Assembly: GCA_963520375.1 (NCBI GenBank)
Contig: CAUQQF010000021.1
Span: 1-32,734 of the forward strand
From: JABCPE02 sp963520375
GTDB taxonomy: Bacteria > Bacteroidota > Bacteroidia > Flavobacteriales > Weeksellaceae
Direction: 5' to 3'
DNA length: 32,734 nucleotides
A program made the position numbers and the translations under genes. Positions within the stretch are counted from its first letter, which is position 1. Each line of letters begins with the position of its first letter. This document shows, piece by piece, positions 15,301-23,141 of this stretch. The notes below the pieces were generated by a model, which worked only from the letters and a program-made list of their open reading frames with translations, did no database searches and was not told the DNA's origin.

Positions 15301-17636
15301 GTATCAAGTTCAGCCTCAGAAGCCTTATCAAGAGGCACGAGGGATAGATTGACATTTTTTGGTTCTAGATGTACAAGTCTAAAAGAACCGATGATTTTTT
15401 GTTTCGCCTCTTTTAGTTCTTTTTGTTTCTTGTCTTCTTTGTTTGTTTTCTGCTGATTTTCACTAGGGAGCAGCACTGCCATGATTTCTTCTTCTCCATA
15501 GCTGAAAACCCCCTTAAGTTCGAGCTTGTATTCTCTTTGATTTCCAGTATTAGAGATTAATTCAGCGTTGATGAGTTTCCCGCTTCCCAGGACTTTAAAC
15601 TCTATTTTTGCCTCTTTTAGTTTCGGATCCTCTATGATGATTCTTGCCCCGATGAATTCCTTCTGTCCTTTTACTACCGCCTTGTAAGGAATGACGATGT
15701 TTCTTCCTTTGGTATCTTTTACCTGCGGATATCTATCAAAAGGAATTCCCGTGATATCAGGTGTATCAAAATAGAAACGGGAGTTCTTCATTGAGATCCA
15801 CTTTATGGCCACCCCATTAGCGGAGTATTGTGTAATCTCAGAGATATTTCCTGAAGCAGAAGTTTTTACCCCTTCAGTATTGTCAGCATTAGATTTTCCA
15901 GATTTCGCGATTTCTTCACCTTCAGTGACCGTTCCCTGCTCATCTACCTGCCATATTTTTCCGTTGCTGTCAGTGATGGTGTAGTCTCTTCCCGCAGGGA
16001 GTTCCTGCACAGGACCTTTGTTTTCTCCATTGGGGTCTATACCTACTATTCTCAGCACCCCAGGAGCAGGAGTCATCACTAATGTGATTTTCTCTATTTT
16101 ATAGTTTATTTTTATATCTTTTATTCCTTTGTCTCCAAAGATTTCTCCCAGCCCGGCAGAAGCATAGTGTACGGCGGACTCATTGGCATCATACGCTGTT
16201 TCTACTGTACCATTGATGAGTTGTTTGTCGGAGTTGAGCTGGATATTATTAAATTTTACTTTGATTTTGGTATCAGCAAGATAAGGCACCTGAATAAAGC
16301 CTTCACCTGTGTAGTTTCCAGCGTTTCCTTGCGCCGAGATTACCGTCACGGGGAAGTCTCCCGCAGTGAAGACCTCGTTAGGCGTAAGCTGTCTGTCGTA
16401 AGGTTTTTTGTTTGCTAAATCCACATGGGGCATTACCCCGCACTGAGCTGAGTTTTTATTTTGGCTAGAGAAGTTGGTGGTAAAATACTGCACACCGCTG
16501 TAGGCAAAGGCATCCGCCTGAGATAAATCATTAGGGTCAAAACTTTTGTTTTCCCCACACACAGCGCCTACACGGTATTCATATTCTGTATTGTTTTCAA
16601 GTCCAGAGAGAATGGCTGAAGTCTGATAGGAAGTTTCAGAGAGCCAAGGGGATGAAGAGCCCTTTTTTCTGTATTCTACACGGAACTGTTTAGAGGAAGC
16701 ACCTTGGAGCATCCATTGTATTTCTGCTCTTCCCCTTGCGGCATTTTTCGCCATCAGGAAAGCAGGAACGGGGCAGTTTTCTACATAATCAAAGAAGAAT
16801 ATTTCAGAGAGCCCGTTGTTTTTATAAACCCCGCCTTCTTGTATTGGGCTGTGGTTATACTGGGGGGTTCCCGATACGGCTTGTACCTGCCAAGCGTATC
16901 TTTTTCCTGGTATGAGCTGAGTTTTGTCTACTCCGTAGTAAAGAGAAGGGGCAAAGCTTTCTTCTTTCCATAGTACTCTTGCAGCGAGGAAAGCGGAAAC
17001 AGGGTCTCTTTGTTTGTCCCAAATTTCTTTTAGGGTAAAGATGTATTTAGTATTAGGAGCGGTCTGCCTTGGAGACCAGTTAAAAACGACGCCTTGGAAC
17101 TCTGCTTTTTTTGTTACTTTTTCTCCTTTTTGGGGGAGGTTAAGGAAAGGCGGCTCGTAAAGTACCTGATAAACGGAGGCACAAGATTTTTGCGAGAGGT
17201 TGTTTTTAGTGTAGAAGTCGTAAGCTTGAAAACAGTATTGGTAAAGTCCATCAGGGAGTGCTTTTGCATAATTAGCGGGACTGATACCAGAGAGGTTTTC
17301 GAGTTTAAAGAGAGGTTTTAGGTCTAAATTGGACAGAGAAATGGGGCTTCCAGGATGCAGCATGAAAGGGTCAAGACCATTTATGAAGGGATTAGAAACA
17401 GCGATGACTCTTCCGCCGCTTTCTAGAGAGAACTTGATGCCGGTTTTGTGAGGGGGCTCCAAGAGGTCAGTCATGAGGACTTGGAGCTGTAGTTTAGGTT
17501 CAGAGTTTAGAGCATAGTCAGATAGCCTGACATTATAGGGCGGGAAGACCACAGGAACCAAACGAACAGGATACTGCTGGGCGAAGCATAGGAGCTGTCC
17601 AAGGAGTAAAAATAATATGGATAGATACCGTTTCAA
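12399..17636 (-). CDS. Large exported polymorphic toxin with PD-(D/E)XK-like nuclease tip (toxin 2)
   Basis: A 1745-aa protein with signal peptide MKRYLSILFLLLGQLLCFAQ. Residues ~20-940 are the carrier shared with the toxin at 18466. It starts QYPVRLVPVVFPPYNVRLSDY, as in TANFOR/FN3-type Bacteroidota proteins, has FN3-like units at about 165-270 and 285-365, and a zincin motif HELGHGVFRLEH at 879-890 followed by LMDY at ~907-910. From ~941 the sequence is unique: a pretoxin part (YGKSTFDLITIPLGMVKAGK), then a nuclease-like tip with D1644, E1658-x-K1660, and QFMKD then IKW. DNA or RNA cleavage by the tip is inferred. There are no Rhs/YD, FHA or T9SS sorting domains. The immunity gene follows after 11 bp. 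Confidence 0.75.
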   Translation of the reverse strand: MKRYLSILFLLLGQLLCFAQQYPVRLVPVVFPPYNVRLSDYALNSEPKLQLQVLMTDLLEPPHKTGIKFSLESGGRVIAVSNPFINGLDPFMLHPGSPISLSNLDLKPLFKLENLSGISPANYAKALPDGLYQYCFQAYDFYTKNNLSQKSCASVYQVLYEPPFLNLPQKGEKVTKKAEFQGVVFNWSPRQTAPNTKYIFTLKEIWDKQRDPVSAFLAARVLWKEESFAPSLYYGVDKTQLIPGKRYAWQVQAVSGTPQYNHSPIQEGGVYKNNGLSEIFFFDYVENCPVPAFLMAKNAARGRAEIQWMLQGASSKQFRVEYRKKGSSSPWLSETSYQTSAILSGLENNTEYEYRVGAVCGENKSFDPNDLSQADAFAYSGVQYFTTNFSSQNKNSAQCGVMPHVDLANKKPYDRQLTPNEVFTAGDFPVTVISAQGNAGNYTGEGFIQVPYLADTKIKVKFNNIQLNSDKQLINGTVETAYDANESAVHYASAGLGEIFGDKGIKDIKINYKIEKITLVMTPAPGVLRIVGIDPNGENKGPVQELPAGRDYTITDSNGKIWQVDEQGTVTEGEEIAKSGKSNADNTEGVKTSASGNISEITQYSANGVAIKWISMKNSRFYFDTPDITGIPFDRYPQVKDTKGRNIVIPYKAVVKGQKEFIGARIIIEDPKLKEAKIEFKVLGSGKLINAELISNTGNQREYKLELKGVFSYGEEEIMAVLLPSENQQKTNKEDKKQKELKEAKQKIIGSFRLVHLEPKNVNLSLVPLDKASEAELDTIAKNIHNTYSRAGINFDIKKQPVLDISAITTKDIETPDDNPLSHYSKMQQSINRLYPAKINEYVLFITEKASSTGQKGFMPLGGQYGYAYKSKDKNTPAHELGHGVFRLEHPWSNKLIKTPQSSTNLLMDYAGAAELSHFDWKQINDPKIKIYAFQKQEEGELAGQKWFTPDWRVFSIDSAKIINSVRGYPRGTVPGIFHDGISYIYKNGEYVDSKSGKSFPEKIEYIENPNPSEKVYLYVINENVCRVPTYSTTYEYAIKHKQNINYNDKNNISFKSYWTCDYEKIDEQTNNGVSNYSGKKIDIQPILDQLNISNKNTGIKGRIFITDSSTSPERIKEIQNLFNDLEKSSKKEIYLWANYVDEKQFTIDFTVGGGVENRENIIKNRAVFKKIPFDVLSWWKGKLNPMSAIFDGLAHLISYLEIPPKFYDPTVEEYNPILYEVDKAISQFTPSDIIAKEVIKKSGIKTEKNVTPEHLTFAFKVGLWNGLVENVKGIPELASLQYKGMQFLYDKEFRKELIDKFDEWIEKCNKYNDSDTYVGCAWDMLWEHIKQAHTTGSSPKIAQQYGKSTFDLITIPLGMVKAGKLGKINKIMDLLDPISNTMKIAGKTVKVTFNTTRRTFKYVINTAGKNFKRYELRFKIDGNTLYCGIPNGKISIIDKLKQADIEKLPVDENGLRIADIDGEAIPIGNKNALEKIGEAVENTLEQLKKLGWKADDINLFNNTFKGAQTLENAKSWKLLKDAGRTQLMKNADVLETLTRIRANKNSKKIGATDELLAKIQGVEGVSYEQVLNNLDLFANNMAKNNVTLNDFNKVLNQLTQEVSKRDGANWIVEYLAKNSDQFKGRKLIFEEFNSTTLGGRFVDVTDETFSFNKIFYEFKSVKTVPPKDFAEQFMKDLSNADNLSQIKWIFNGSKNPVDFRKNMLEAIDKLPLTENLAVKLIQEKNINKLRRYLKDNLEDIFLLK
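14818..17583. repeat. 2.77-kb direct repeat, carrier region of toxin 2
   Basis: It matches 20186-22951 at a constant offset of 5368. No differences were seen between 14818 and 17498 in the rows compared, and all translated frames agree. Five substitutions lie in 17499-17583, and identity then stops within the signal-peptide codons. The other end stops at the carrier/arm boundary. This suggests very recent duplication or ongoing gene conversion. Confidence 0.9.
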
Positions 17637-17713
17637 AACCTACTTAATCAGGGATAAATTATAGAAAAGAAGGCGTTTTACACTACACACCTTTGAAATA
17701 TGACCATAATCTA

Positions 17714-17779
17714 TTAAATCCAATAATTCAAAAAATCATCTAGTTTCTTCTGTAATTCTTTATTGAGTTTTATTTCCAT
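17714..17779 (-). pseudogene. Truncated start of an immunity-type gene (21 codons)
   Basis: ATG at 17779, 4 bp after the stop of the orphan tip (17784-18056), opens MEIKLNKELQKKLDDFLNYW-I and stops at 17714-17716. The 4-bp toxin-to-immunity gap is exactly that of the intact pair at 18466/18461. It may be the remaining 5' end of the immunity gene of the orphan tip, cut by the junction leading into the 1745-aa toxin gene. Being so short, it might also be chance. Confidence 0.35.
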
Positions 17780-17783
17780 TTTC

Positions 17784-18056
17784 TTAATATTTTATAATTA
17801 TAAAATCACTTTCTTTTAATCCTGCTTTTTTCATTTCAGATTTTACATTTTGTATAAATTTAGGATCTACTTCATCAAAACAATGCCATTCTATTTTATC
17901 AACTTTATCAGATAAGTTATTCTTAATTATTCTAATATCCTTCATTACTTGGTCTTTGTATGCATTCCAAGTTACTTTTCCAGATTTCACTTCACGGGCA
18001 ACACCATTTTTTACATTATCTATAATTCTTTTGGAATTTTCTATCTGTATTTCAAA
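17784..18056 (-). pseudogene. Orphan nuclease-toxin tip homologous to the tip of the 1513-aa toxin
   Basis: Directly after the immunity stop (18057-18059), and in the same frame, the minus strand reads FEIQIENSKRIIDNVKNG, then VAREVKSGKVTWNAYKDQ, and runs to DFIIIKY and TAA. It aligns throughout with the intact tip (NIDNFINGTAREIKSG ... QIQKDI ... VEWHLF ... FNFIIY) and keeps the ExK pair, the Q-x2-KD motif and the W. No start codon and no carrier are present. A GTG at 17990 could start only a 68-aa piece lacking the first Glu. It is a displaced tip that could be reactivated by recombination with a carrier. Confidence 0.75.
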
Positions 18057-18461
18057 TTACAAATCAAGCCCAATATCTTTTAAAATATTATTAATTTCTA
18101 TAATATTTTTTTTTGTTGATTCAATAGCATTATAAATAGTGTTATAATCTTGAGTTTTTTCTAATTCATTTAATATGAACATAGGGTCAATTCTTGTCGC
18201 TCCTTTTGCCCAGTCTACAATGCACATTCTTCCATAAGCAGGGTCTTTTTTTGTGGTGTTTAGCTTCCATTTTCCTCCAATAAGATTAATATATGCCTCT
18301 CCTATATAGTAATACATTGATTTCTCGGTGATAATATTTTTTTCAATAAAAATTCTTGAAATATTTTCAATTTCGTCTTTTGAAAAACTAAAATTGTCAA
18401 TTTCTACTATTTGAAGTAGTTCATTGATACTATTTTCAATTTCTAAAGTATTGTTTTTCAT
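18057..18461 (-). CDS. Candidate immunity protein of the 1513-aa toxin
   Basis: A 134-aa cytoplasmic protein starting MKNNTLEIENSINELLQIVE, mostly helical, with a central YYYIGEAYINLIGGKWKL segment. It starts 4 bp after the toxin stop, the typical location for immunity genes in polymorphic-toxin loci. It is unrelated by eye to the propeller immunity proteins downstream. The YIGE....GGKW pattern resembles small immunity-like domains, but the family was not identified. The assignment rests mainly on position. Confidence 0.6.
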   Translation of the reverse strand: MKNNTLEIENSINELLQIVEIDNFSFSKDEIENISRIFIEKNIITEKSMYYYIGEAYINLIGGKWKLNTTKKDPAYGRMCIVDWAKGATRIDPMFILNELEKTQDYNTIYNAIESTKKNIIEINNILKDIGLDL

Positions 18462-18465
18462 TATG

Positions 18466-21400
18466 CTAATAGATTATAAAATTAAATTTATCTTTTCCTA
18501 GTTTTTGTTGTGCAGATTTTAAAATTTCTATGATACCATTATCTGCTCCTCCAAATAAATGCCATTCTACTCGTTTTATTTCACTTGTAGAATTTAGTAA
18601 TAAGTAAATATCTTTTTGAATTTGTTTTTTTGTAAAACTATCTGCTTTAAGAAATCCTGATTTTATCTCTCGTGCAGTTCCATTTATAAAATTATCAATA
18701 TTACGAATACCCAAACTTCCCGCATTAAGAGATAAAGGCTCTCCATTCATTAGTTGTTTAAATTTTTCTTCTGTGAGTTTTCCTATTTCTCTATTTTTAT
18801 ATAGGGTTTTATATTTCTGTTCCCATTTTTCTTTGGAAAGCTTTCCTTTATACTTGCTCCAAGAGTCGTTTAGTATTTTCTCGAAATCGGGAGTTTTCAT
18901 AAACTCATCTATTTTGTCTAGCTTTTTCTTCACAGCTTCCTTCACCTCATTTCCTACTTTTTTCACCCCATTATGGATGTTATCTGTGGTGTTTTTCAGG
19001 CTTTTTATTGCTCCTCCTCCCATGAGGATAGAGGCTACCTGTACAGCATCCTTCCCTACGGTGTGGTTTACAATATAGGACTTATCACTGGTATAGTTAT
19101 TTTTCTTTTCTTCATAGAAATCTGTTGCAGCATTTTTGATGCTTTCTGTGGAGATGTTTTTTACACTATTCCATAATCCTTCTCTCACTTCTTTTTTAGA
19201 GGCGACATCATAACCTAGTTTGATTAGTTGCGGATAGTTCGAAACTTCTTCTACTACACCATCAGAGACGCCAGCAAAAAGAGGAGGGACATGTATATTG
19301 GACTGGTTATAATTTTGGTCTTTATTCCAGTAGTTTTCAGGCAGGGCAGCATTTTCCCAGACGCTTTCTCCAAGTTCTCCTATGGTACTGAGCCACTCTC
19401 TTCCACTCATTTCTTTTACCCAGAACTCTCCACCATCCTGTGTTTTGAGGGCTACTTTTGCAGATTTTTTACCATCTAGTCCACCTAGTTCATTGAGTTT
19501 TTCCTCCATTAGAGAGGCTATCTGCTGTTCTATTTGTTTTTTCTGGCTTTGTGTTTTCTTGCTTCCTTTTTGTTTTAGAGTAAAGGATACAGAGAATTTT
19601 CCATTATTATTTTTTACGATTATTTCATATTTTCCCTTACGGTCAGCAATGGTTACTATTGTTTCCTTAACAACTTCTGTTGCACATCTTGTAGATTTAA
19701 TGGAATCAATAAGAATAGCATTTTTGGGACGAGAAATATCAAATGGTATTTTCCCCTTGAAATAAGGGTTGTCAGATATTTGTTTAGTATTAATATTAAC
19801 ATTTCCTTTGTATATATTGTATTTATAATTATTACTGTCAACATATACTCCCTGAATAAAATATATAGGATAAGTCTTTATACCATTATATTTAAAATTA
19901 GGGTCAGTATATAATTCGTGGTTACCTTGCTTATCAAAAACCCATTTATCATTTTTGACTTTATAGAAACCTTTAAATTCTTTCTCATTAAGATGATATG
20001 CAGTACCATTATACCATGTATGTCCATTTGGTGTTTCAAATCCATGTAGGACATTATTCTGATATTTTTGTGGAATATTACAATAGAAAATAATTCTAGT
20101 TCCTTTAGGTAATTTAATGAGTTTGTTGGATGGAGTTATAAAATAACCATCTTCATGCAAGATAAATTCTTTATCTAAAGCTTCCCCCTCTTCTTGTTTT
20201 TGGAAAGCATAGATTTTTATTTTAGGGTCGTTAATTTGTTTCCAGTCGAAGTGAGATAGTTCAGCGGCGCCGGCGTAATCCATCAGGAGGTTAGTTGAAG
20301 ACTGAGGTGTTTTGATGAGTTTATTACTCCAAGGGTGCTCTAGTCTGAATACACCGTGTCCGAGCTCATGAGCAGGCGTATTTTTATCCTTGGATTTGTA
20401 AGCATATCCATATTGTCCTCCCAGCGGCATGAACCCTTTCTGCCCAGTAGAAGAAGCTTTTTCAGTAATGAACAGTACATATTCATTAATTTTTGCAGGA
20501 TAAAGCCTGTTGATGCTCTGCTGCATTTTGCTGTAGTGCGACAGGGGATTATCATCAGGAGTTTCAATATCTTTAGTTGTGATAGCCGATATATCCAGTA
20601 CAGGCTGTTTTTTTATGTCAAAGTTGATACCTGCTCTGCTGTAGGTATTATGTATATTTTTTGCTATTGTATCAAGTTCAGCCTCAGAAGCCTTATCAAG
20701 AGGCACGAGGGATAGATTGACATTTTTTGGTTCTAGATGTACAAGTCTAAAAGAACCGATGATTTTTTGTTTCGCCTCTTTTAGTTCTTTTTGTTTCTTG
20801 TCTTCTTTGTTTGTTTTCTGCTGATTTTCACTAGGGAGCAGCACTGCCATGATTTCTTCTTCTCCATAGCTGAAAACCCCCTTAAGTTCGAGCTTGTATT
20901 CTCTTTGATTTCCAGTATTAGAGATTAATTCAGCGTTGATGAGTTTCCCGCTTCCCAGGACTTTAAACTCTATTTTTGCCTCTTTTAGTTTCGGATCCTC
21001 TATGATGATTCTTGCCCCGATGAATTCCTTCTGTCCTTTTACTACCGCCTTGTAAGGAATGACGATGTTTCTTCCTTTGGTATCTTTTACCTGCGGATAT
21101 CTATCAAAAGGAATTCCCGTGATATCAGGTGTATCAAAATAGAAACGGGAGTTCTTCATTGAGATCCACTTTATGGCCACCCCATTAGCGGAGTATTGTG
21201 TAATCTCAGAGATATTTCCTGAAGCAGAAGTTTTTACCCCTTCAGTATTGTCAGCATTAGATTTTCCAGATTTCGCGATTTCTTCACCTTCAGTGACCGT
21301 TCCCTGCTCATCTACCTGCCATATTTTTCCGTTGCTGTCAGTGATGGTGTAGTCTCTTCCCGCAGGGAGTTCCTGCACAGGACCTTTGTTTTCTCCATTG

Positions 21401-23007
21401 GGGTCTATACCTACTATTCTCAGCACCCCAGGAGCAGGAGTCATCACTAATGTGATTTTCTCTATTTTATAGTTTATTTTTATATCTTTTATTCCTTTGT
21501 CTCCAAAGATTTCTCCCAGCCCGGCAGAAGCATAGTGTACGGCGGACTCATTGGCATCATACGCTGTTTCTACTGTACCATTGATGAGTTGTTTGTCGGA
21601 GTTGAGCTGGATATTATTAAATTTTACTTTGATTTTGGTATCAGCAAGATAAGGCACCTGAATAAAGCCTTCACCTGTGTAGTTTCCAGCGTTTCCTTGC
21701 GCCGAGATTACCGTCACGGGGAAGTCTCCCGCAGTGAAGACCTCGTTAGGCGTAAGCTGTCTGTCGTAAGGTTTTTTGTTTGCTAAATCCACATGGGGCA
21801 TTACCCCGCACTGAGCTGAGTTTTTATTTTGGCTAGAGAAGTTGGTGGTAAAATACTGCACACCGCTGTAGGCAAAGGCATCCGCCTGAGATAAATCATT
21901 AGGGTCAAAACTTTTGTTTTCCCCACACACAGCGCCTACACGGTATTCATATTCTGTATTGTTTTCAAGTCCAGAGAGAATGGCTGAAGTCTGATAGGAA
22001 GTTTCAGAGAGCCAAGGGGATGAAGAGCCCTTTTTTCTGTATTCTACACGGAACTGTTTAGAGGAAGCACCTTGGAGCATCCATTGTATTTCTGCTCTTC
22101 CCCTTGCGGCATTTTTCGCCATCAGGAAAGCAGGAACGGGGCAGTTTTCTACATAATCAAAGAAGAATATTTCAGAGAGCCCGTTGTTTTTATAAACCCC
22201 GCCTTCTTGTATTGGGCTGTGGTTATACTGGGGGGTTCCCGATACGGCTTGTACCTGCCAAGCGTATCTTTTTCCTGGTATGAGCTGAGTTTTGTCTACT
22301 CCGTAGTAAAGAGAAGGGGCAAAGCTTTCTTCTTTCCATAGTACTCTTGCAGCGAGGAAAGCGGAAACAGGGTCTCTTTGTTTGTCCCAAATTTCTTTTA
22401 GGGTAAAGATGTATTTAGTATTAGGAGCGGTCTGCCTTGGAGACCAGTTAAAAACGACGCCTTGGAACTCTGCTTTTTTTGTTACTTTTTCTCCTTTTTG
22501 GGGGAGGTTAAGGAAAGGCGGCTCGTAAAGTACCTGATAAACGGAGGCACAAGATTTTTGCGAGAGGTTGTTTTTAGTGTAGAAGTCGTAAGCTTGAAAA
22601 CAGTATTGGTAAAGTCCATCAGGGAGTGCTTTTGCATAATTAGCGGGACTGATACCAGAGAGGTTTTCGAGTTTAAAGAGAGGTTTTAGGTCTAAATTGG
22701 ACAGAGAAATGGGGCTTCCAGGATGCAGCATGAAAGGGTCAAGACCATTTATGAAGGGATTAGAAACAGCGATGACTCTTCCGCCGCTTTCTAGAGAGAA
22801 CTTGATGCCGGTTTTGTGAGGGGGCTCCAAGAGGTCAGTCATGAGGACTTGGAGCTGTAGTTTAGGCTCAGAGTTTAGCGCATAGTCAGAGAGCCTGACA
22901 TTATAGGGTGGGAAGACTACAGGAACCAAACGAACAGGATACTGCTGGGCGGAAACAGAACCAAAAATACCATTGATTACAAATAGAAAATTTAAAAAGT
23001 ATTTCAT
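18466..23007 (-). CDS. Large exported polymorphic toxin with PD-(D/E)XK-like nuclease tip (toxin 1)
   Basis: A 1513-aa protein. The start chosen is ATG 23007 (MKYFLNFLFVINGIFGSVSA, a clear signal peptide) rather than the in-frame ATG at 23115, which would put 36 hydrophilic residues in front. Residues ~20-940 are the carrier shared with the 1745-aa toxin, including the zincin motif HELGHGVFRLEH near 880. The unique arm has a pretoxin-like segment (GKDAVQVASILMGGGAIKS), a lysine-rich helical linker (about 1330-1420) and a tip with AREIKSG (E1447, K1449), QIQKD and VEWHLF. The pattern is that of restriction-endonuclease-fold toxins. The immunity gene follows after 4 bp. The cleavage target is not predictable from sequence. 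Confidence 0.75.
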   Translation of the reverse strand: MKYFLNFLFVINGIFGSVSAQQYPVRLVPVVFPPYNVRLSDYALNSEPKLQLQVLMTDLLEPPHKTGIKFSLESGGRVIAVSNPFINGLDPFMLHPGSPISLSNLDLKPLFKLENLSGISPANYAKALPDGLYQYCFQAYDFYTKNNLSQKSCASVYQVLYEPPFLNLPQKGEKVTKKAEFQGVVFNWSPRQTAPNTKYIFTLKEIWDKQRDPVSAFLAARVLWKEESFAPSLYYGVDKTQLIPGKRYAWQVQAVSGTPQYNHSPIQEGGVYKNNGLSEIFFFDYVENCPVPAFLMAKNAARGRAEIQWMLQGASSKQFRVEYRKKGSSSPWLSETSYQTSAILSGLENNTEYEYRVGAVCGENKSFDPNDLSQADAFAYSGVQYFTTNFSSQNKNSAQCGVMPHVDLANKKPYDRQLTPNEVFTAGDFPVTVISAQGNAGNYTGEGFIQVPYLADTKIKVKFNNIQLNSDKQLINGTVETAYDANESAVHYASAGLGEIFGDKGIKDIKINYKIEKITLVMTPAPGVLRIVGIDPNGENKGPVQELPAGRDYTITDSNGKIWQVDEQGTVTEGEEIAKSGKSNADNTEGVKTSASGNISEITQYSANGVAIKWISMKNSRFYFDTPDITGIPFDRYPQVKDTKGRNIVIPYKAVVKGQKEFIGARIIIEDPKLKEAKIEFKVLGSGKLINAELISNTGNQREYKLELKGVFSYGEEEIMAVLLPSENQQKTNKEDKKQKELKEAKQKIIGSFRLVHLEPKNVNLSLVPLDKASEAELDTIAKNIHNTYSRAGINFDIKKQPVLDISAITTKDIETPDDNPLSHYSKMQQSINRLYPAKINEYVLFITEKASSTGQKGFMPLGGQYGYAYKSKDKNTPAHELGHGVFRLEHPWSNKLIKTPQSSTNLLMDYAGAAELSHFDWKQINDPKIKIYAFQKQEEGEALDKEFILHEDGYFITPSNKLIKLPKGTRIIFYCNIPQKYQNNVLHGFETPNGHTWYNGTAYHLNEKEFKGFYKVKNDKWVFDKQGNHELYTDPNFKYNGIKTYPIYFIQGVYVDSNNYKYNIYKGNVNINTKQISDNPYFKGKIPFDISRPKNAILIDSIKSTRCATEVVKETIVTIADRKGKYEIIVKNNNGKFSVSFTLKQKGSKKTQSQKKQIEQQIASLMEEKLNELGGLDGKKSAKVALKTQDGGEFWVKEMSGREWLSTIGELGESVWENAALPENYWNKDQNYNQSNIHVPPLFAGVSDGVVEEVSNYPQLIKLGYDVASKKEVREGLWNSVKNISTESIKNAATDFYEEKKNNYTSDKSYIVNHTVGKDAVQVASILMGGGAIKSLKNTTDNIHNGVKKVGNEVKEAVKKKLDKIDEFMKTPDFEKILNDSWSKYKGKLSKEKWEQKYKTLYKNREIGKLTEEKFKQLMNGEPLSLNAGSLGIRNIDNFINGTAREIKSGFLKADSFTKKQIQKDIYLLLNSTSEIKRVEWHLFGGADNGIIEILKSAQQKLGKDKFNFIIY
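20186..22951. repeat. 2.77-kb direct repeat, carrier region of toxin 1
   Basis: Partner of 14818-17583. On the 5' side of the genes identity ends just inside the signal peptide, so each gene keeps its own leader. On the 3' side it ends at the codons for KQEEGE, at the carrier/arm junction. Confidence 0.9.
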
Positions 23008-23110
23008 AAAATACCCTCTTCTTATGGTTTTAGTTTTATTTCCTCTATTGTTATTATTTTTAAAAGTATCGTTTTGTTTCATTTCGTAGTACAGTTTTAT
23101 AAACCTATAT

Positions 23111-23133
23111 CCCATTAGGTAAAACCTAATGGG
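23111..23133 (-). terminator. Perfect hairpin between the 1552-aa gene and toxin 1
   Basis: CCCATTAGGT and ACCTAATGGG form a 10-bp stem with an AAA loop in the 134-bp gap upstream of the toxin start. No T-run follows on the minus strand, so it may act as an attenuator, an RNA-processing site or a partial terminator rather than a strong stop. No convincing promoter box was found in the gap. Confidence 0.5.
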
Positions 23134-23141
23134 GTAATAGA

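Noticed and set aside
14988..15347. Plus-strand open frames inside both toxin carriers (also 20356-20715, 16167-16418, 21535-21786 and others)
   Set aside because: They are identical in both copies only because the underlying repeat is identical; they lie opposite strongly coding minus-strand sequence and lack recognisable features.
12399..23007. Interpretation of the large proteins as Rhs or CdiA toxins
   Set aside because: No YD repeats, RHS core, haemagglutinin repeats, TPS domain, PAAR or VgrG were seen; the carrier is a different, FN3/zincin-containing architecture.
12399..23007. Direct T9SS export of the toxins by their own C-terminal signal
   Set aside because: Both proteins end in toxin tips without type A or B sorting domains; any use of the T9SS would have to be indirect.
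23008..23115. Upstream in-frame start of toxin 1 at 23115
   Set aside because: It would place 36 polar residues before a clear signal peptide; the paralogue starts directly with its signal peptide.
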